Below the pieces are notes generated by a model. The model made no database searches, was not told the DNA's origin, and saw nothing but the letters and a program-made list of their open reading frames with translations. The position numbers were made by a program, and so were the translations under genes. From NCBI GenBank assembly GCA_034211175.1, contig JAXHUH010000129.1, positions 1-21,586 on the forward strand: DNA of 21,586 nt. The letters run 5' to 3'. Shown here piece by piece: positions 21,463-21,586 of the stretch. This DNA comes from JAXHUH01 sp034211175. GTDB taxonomy: Bacteria; Actinomycetota; Acidimicrobiia; Acidimicrobiales; CAIXPF01. The first letter of the stretch is position 1, and the number at the start of each line of letters is the position of its first letter.

Positions 21463-21586
21463 ATGTCCGACAGCGACCGAACGGGACCAGTCGATGACGT
21501 CGTATACGAGGTGGAAGCCATGGCCTCTGCCGAATGGTTCCTGAGGAACGCCGTCGCCGGCTCACCCGAAGCACGGCTGTTCCTAG
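21463..21586 (+). CDS. Partial plus-strand protein (N-terminus only), unknown
   Basis: 41 codons are visible before the window ends. The peptide starts MSDSDRTGPVDDVVYEVEAMAS and goes on EWFLRNAVAGSPEARLFL. GGAGG (21450-21454) lies eight bases before the ATG at 21463; a GTG at 21460 is also in frame. The gene is divergent from the accessory group, which is a common arrangement for lysogeny control genes, but nothing in the visible part names a family. Confidence 0.6.
   Translation, partial: MSDSDRTGPVDDVVYEVEAMASAEWFLRNAVAGSPEARLFL

Noticed and set aside
1..21586. CRISPR arrays, tRNA genes, rRNA and insertion sequences.
   Set aside because: No regularly spaced repeats, cloverleaf/T-loop sequences, rRNA motifs or transposase-like proteins were seen on either strand.

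Overview
This window carries most of the virion structural block of a siphovirus-type (long non-contractile tail) phage or prophage from a very GC-rich host, most likely an actinobacterium. The reasons are near-saturated G/C in third codon positions, frequent GTG starts, strong GGAGG ribosome sites, a leaderless-type promoter, and proteins that look like those of actinobacteriophages. Genus cannot be told from the sequence, and no att sites, tRNA or host flanks were found, so prophage versus free phage is undecided.

Almost all genes are on the minus strand, so the module reads from high to low coordinates. Right end (19.6-21.6 kb): four tightly coupled accessory genes (AP2/HNH_3-type nuclease, small secreted or membrane protein, unknown acidic protein, zinc-ribbon protein) read leftward, opposite a truncated plus-strand gene at the window end. 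At 18.75-19.57 kb is a self-contained PadR regulator plus membrane protein pair with its own promoter and palindromic operator. At 18.43-18.6 kb is a promoter candidate next to a perfect GAAC-N4-GTTC SOS-like box. It faces the packaging and head genes: HNH nuclease, a tiny coupled ORF, small and large terminase, portal, MuF-like protein, scaffold, major capsid protein and a decoration-like protein.

The structural operon is then interrupted (8.65-11.07 kb). Behind a 15-bp perfect inverted-repeat terminator sits a minus-strand operon (DUF6941-like gene, DUF4258-type toxin, DUF2283-type antitoxin). It converges on a plus-strand tyrosine integrase, with a shared hairpin between them. To the left the structural genes resume: head-tail connector, head closure, an unknown, tail terminator, gp10-like protein, tail tube, the G/GT tail-assembly chaperones joined by a -1 frameshift (G-GGG-GAA slip site), tape measure, a minor tail hub with an inserted carbohydrate-binding-like domain, and the first codons of another tail gene.

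Most plausible system to follow up: the integrase/DUF6941/toxin-antitoxin island inside a head-tail operon, combined with possible SOS control of the late genes. No lysis, replication or repressor genes are recognised in the window.
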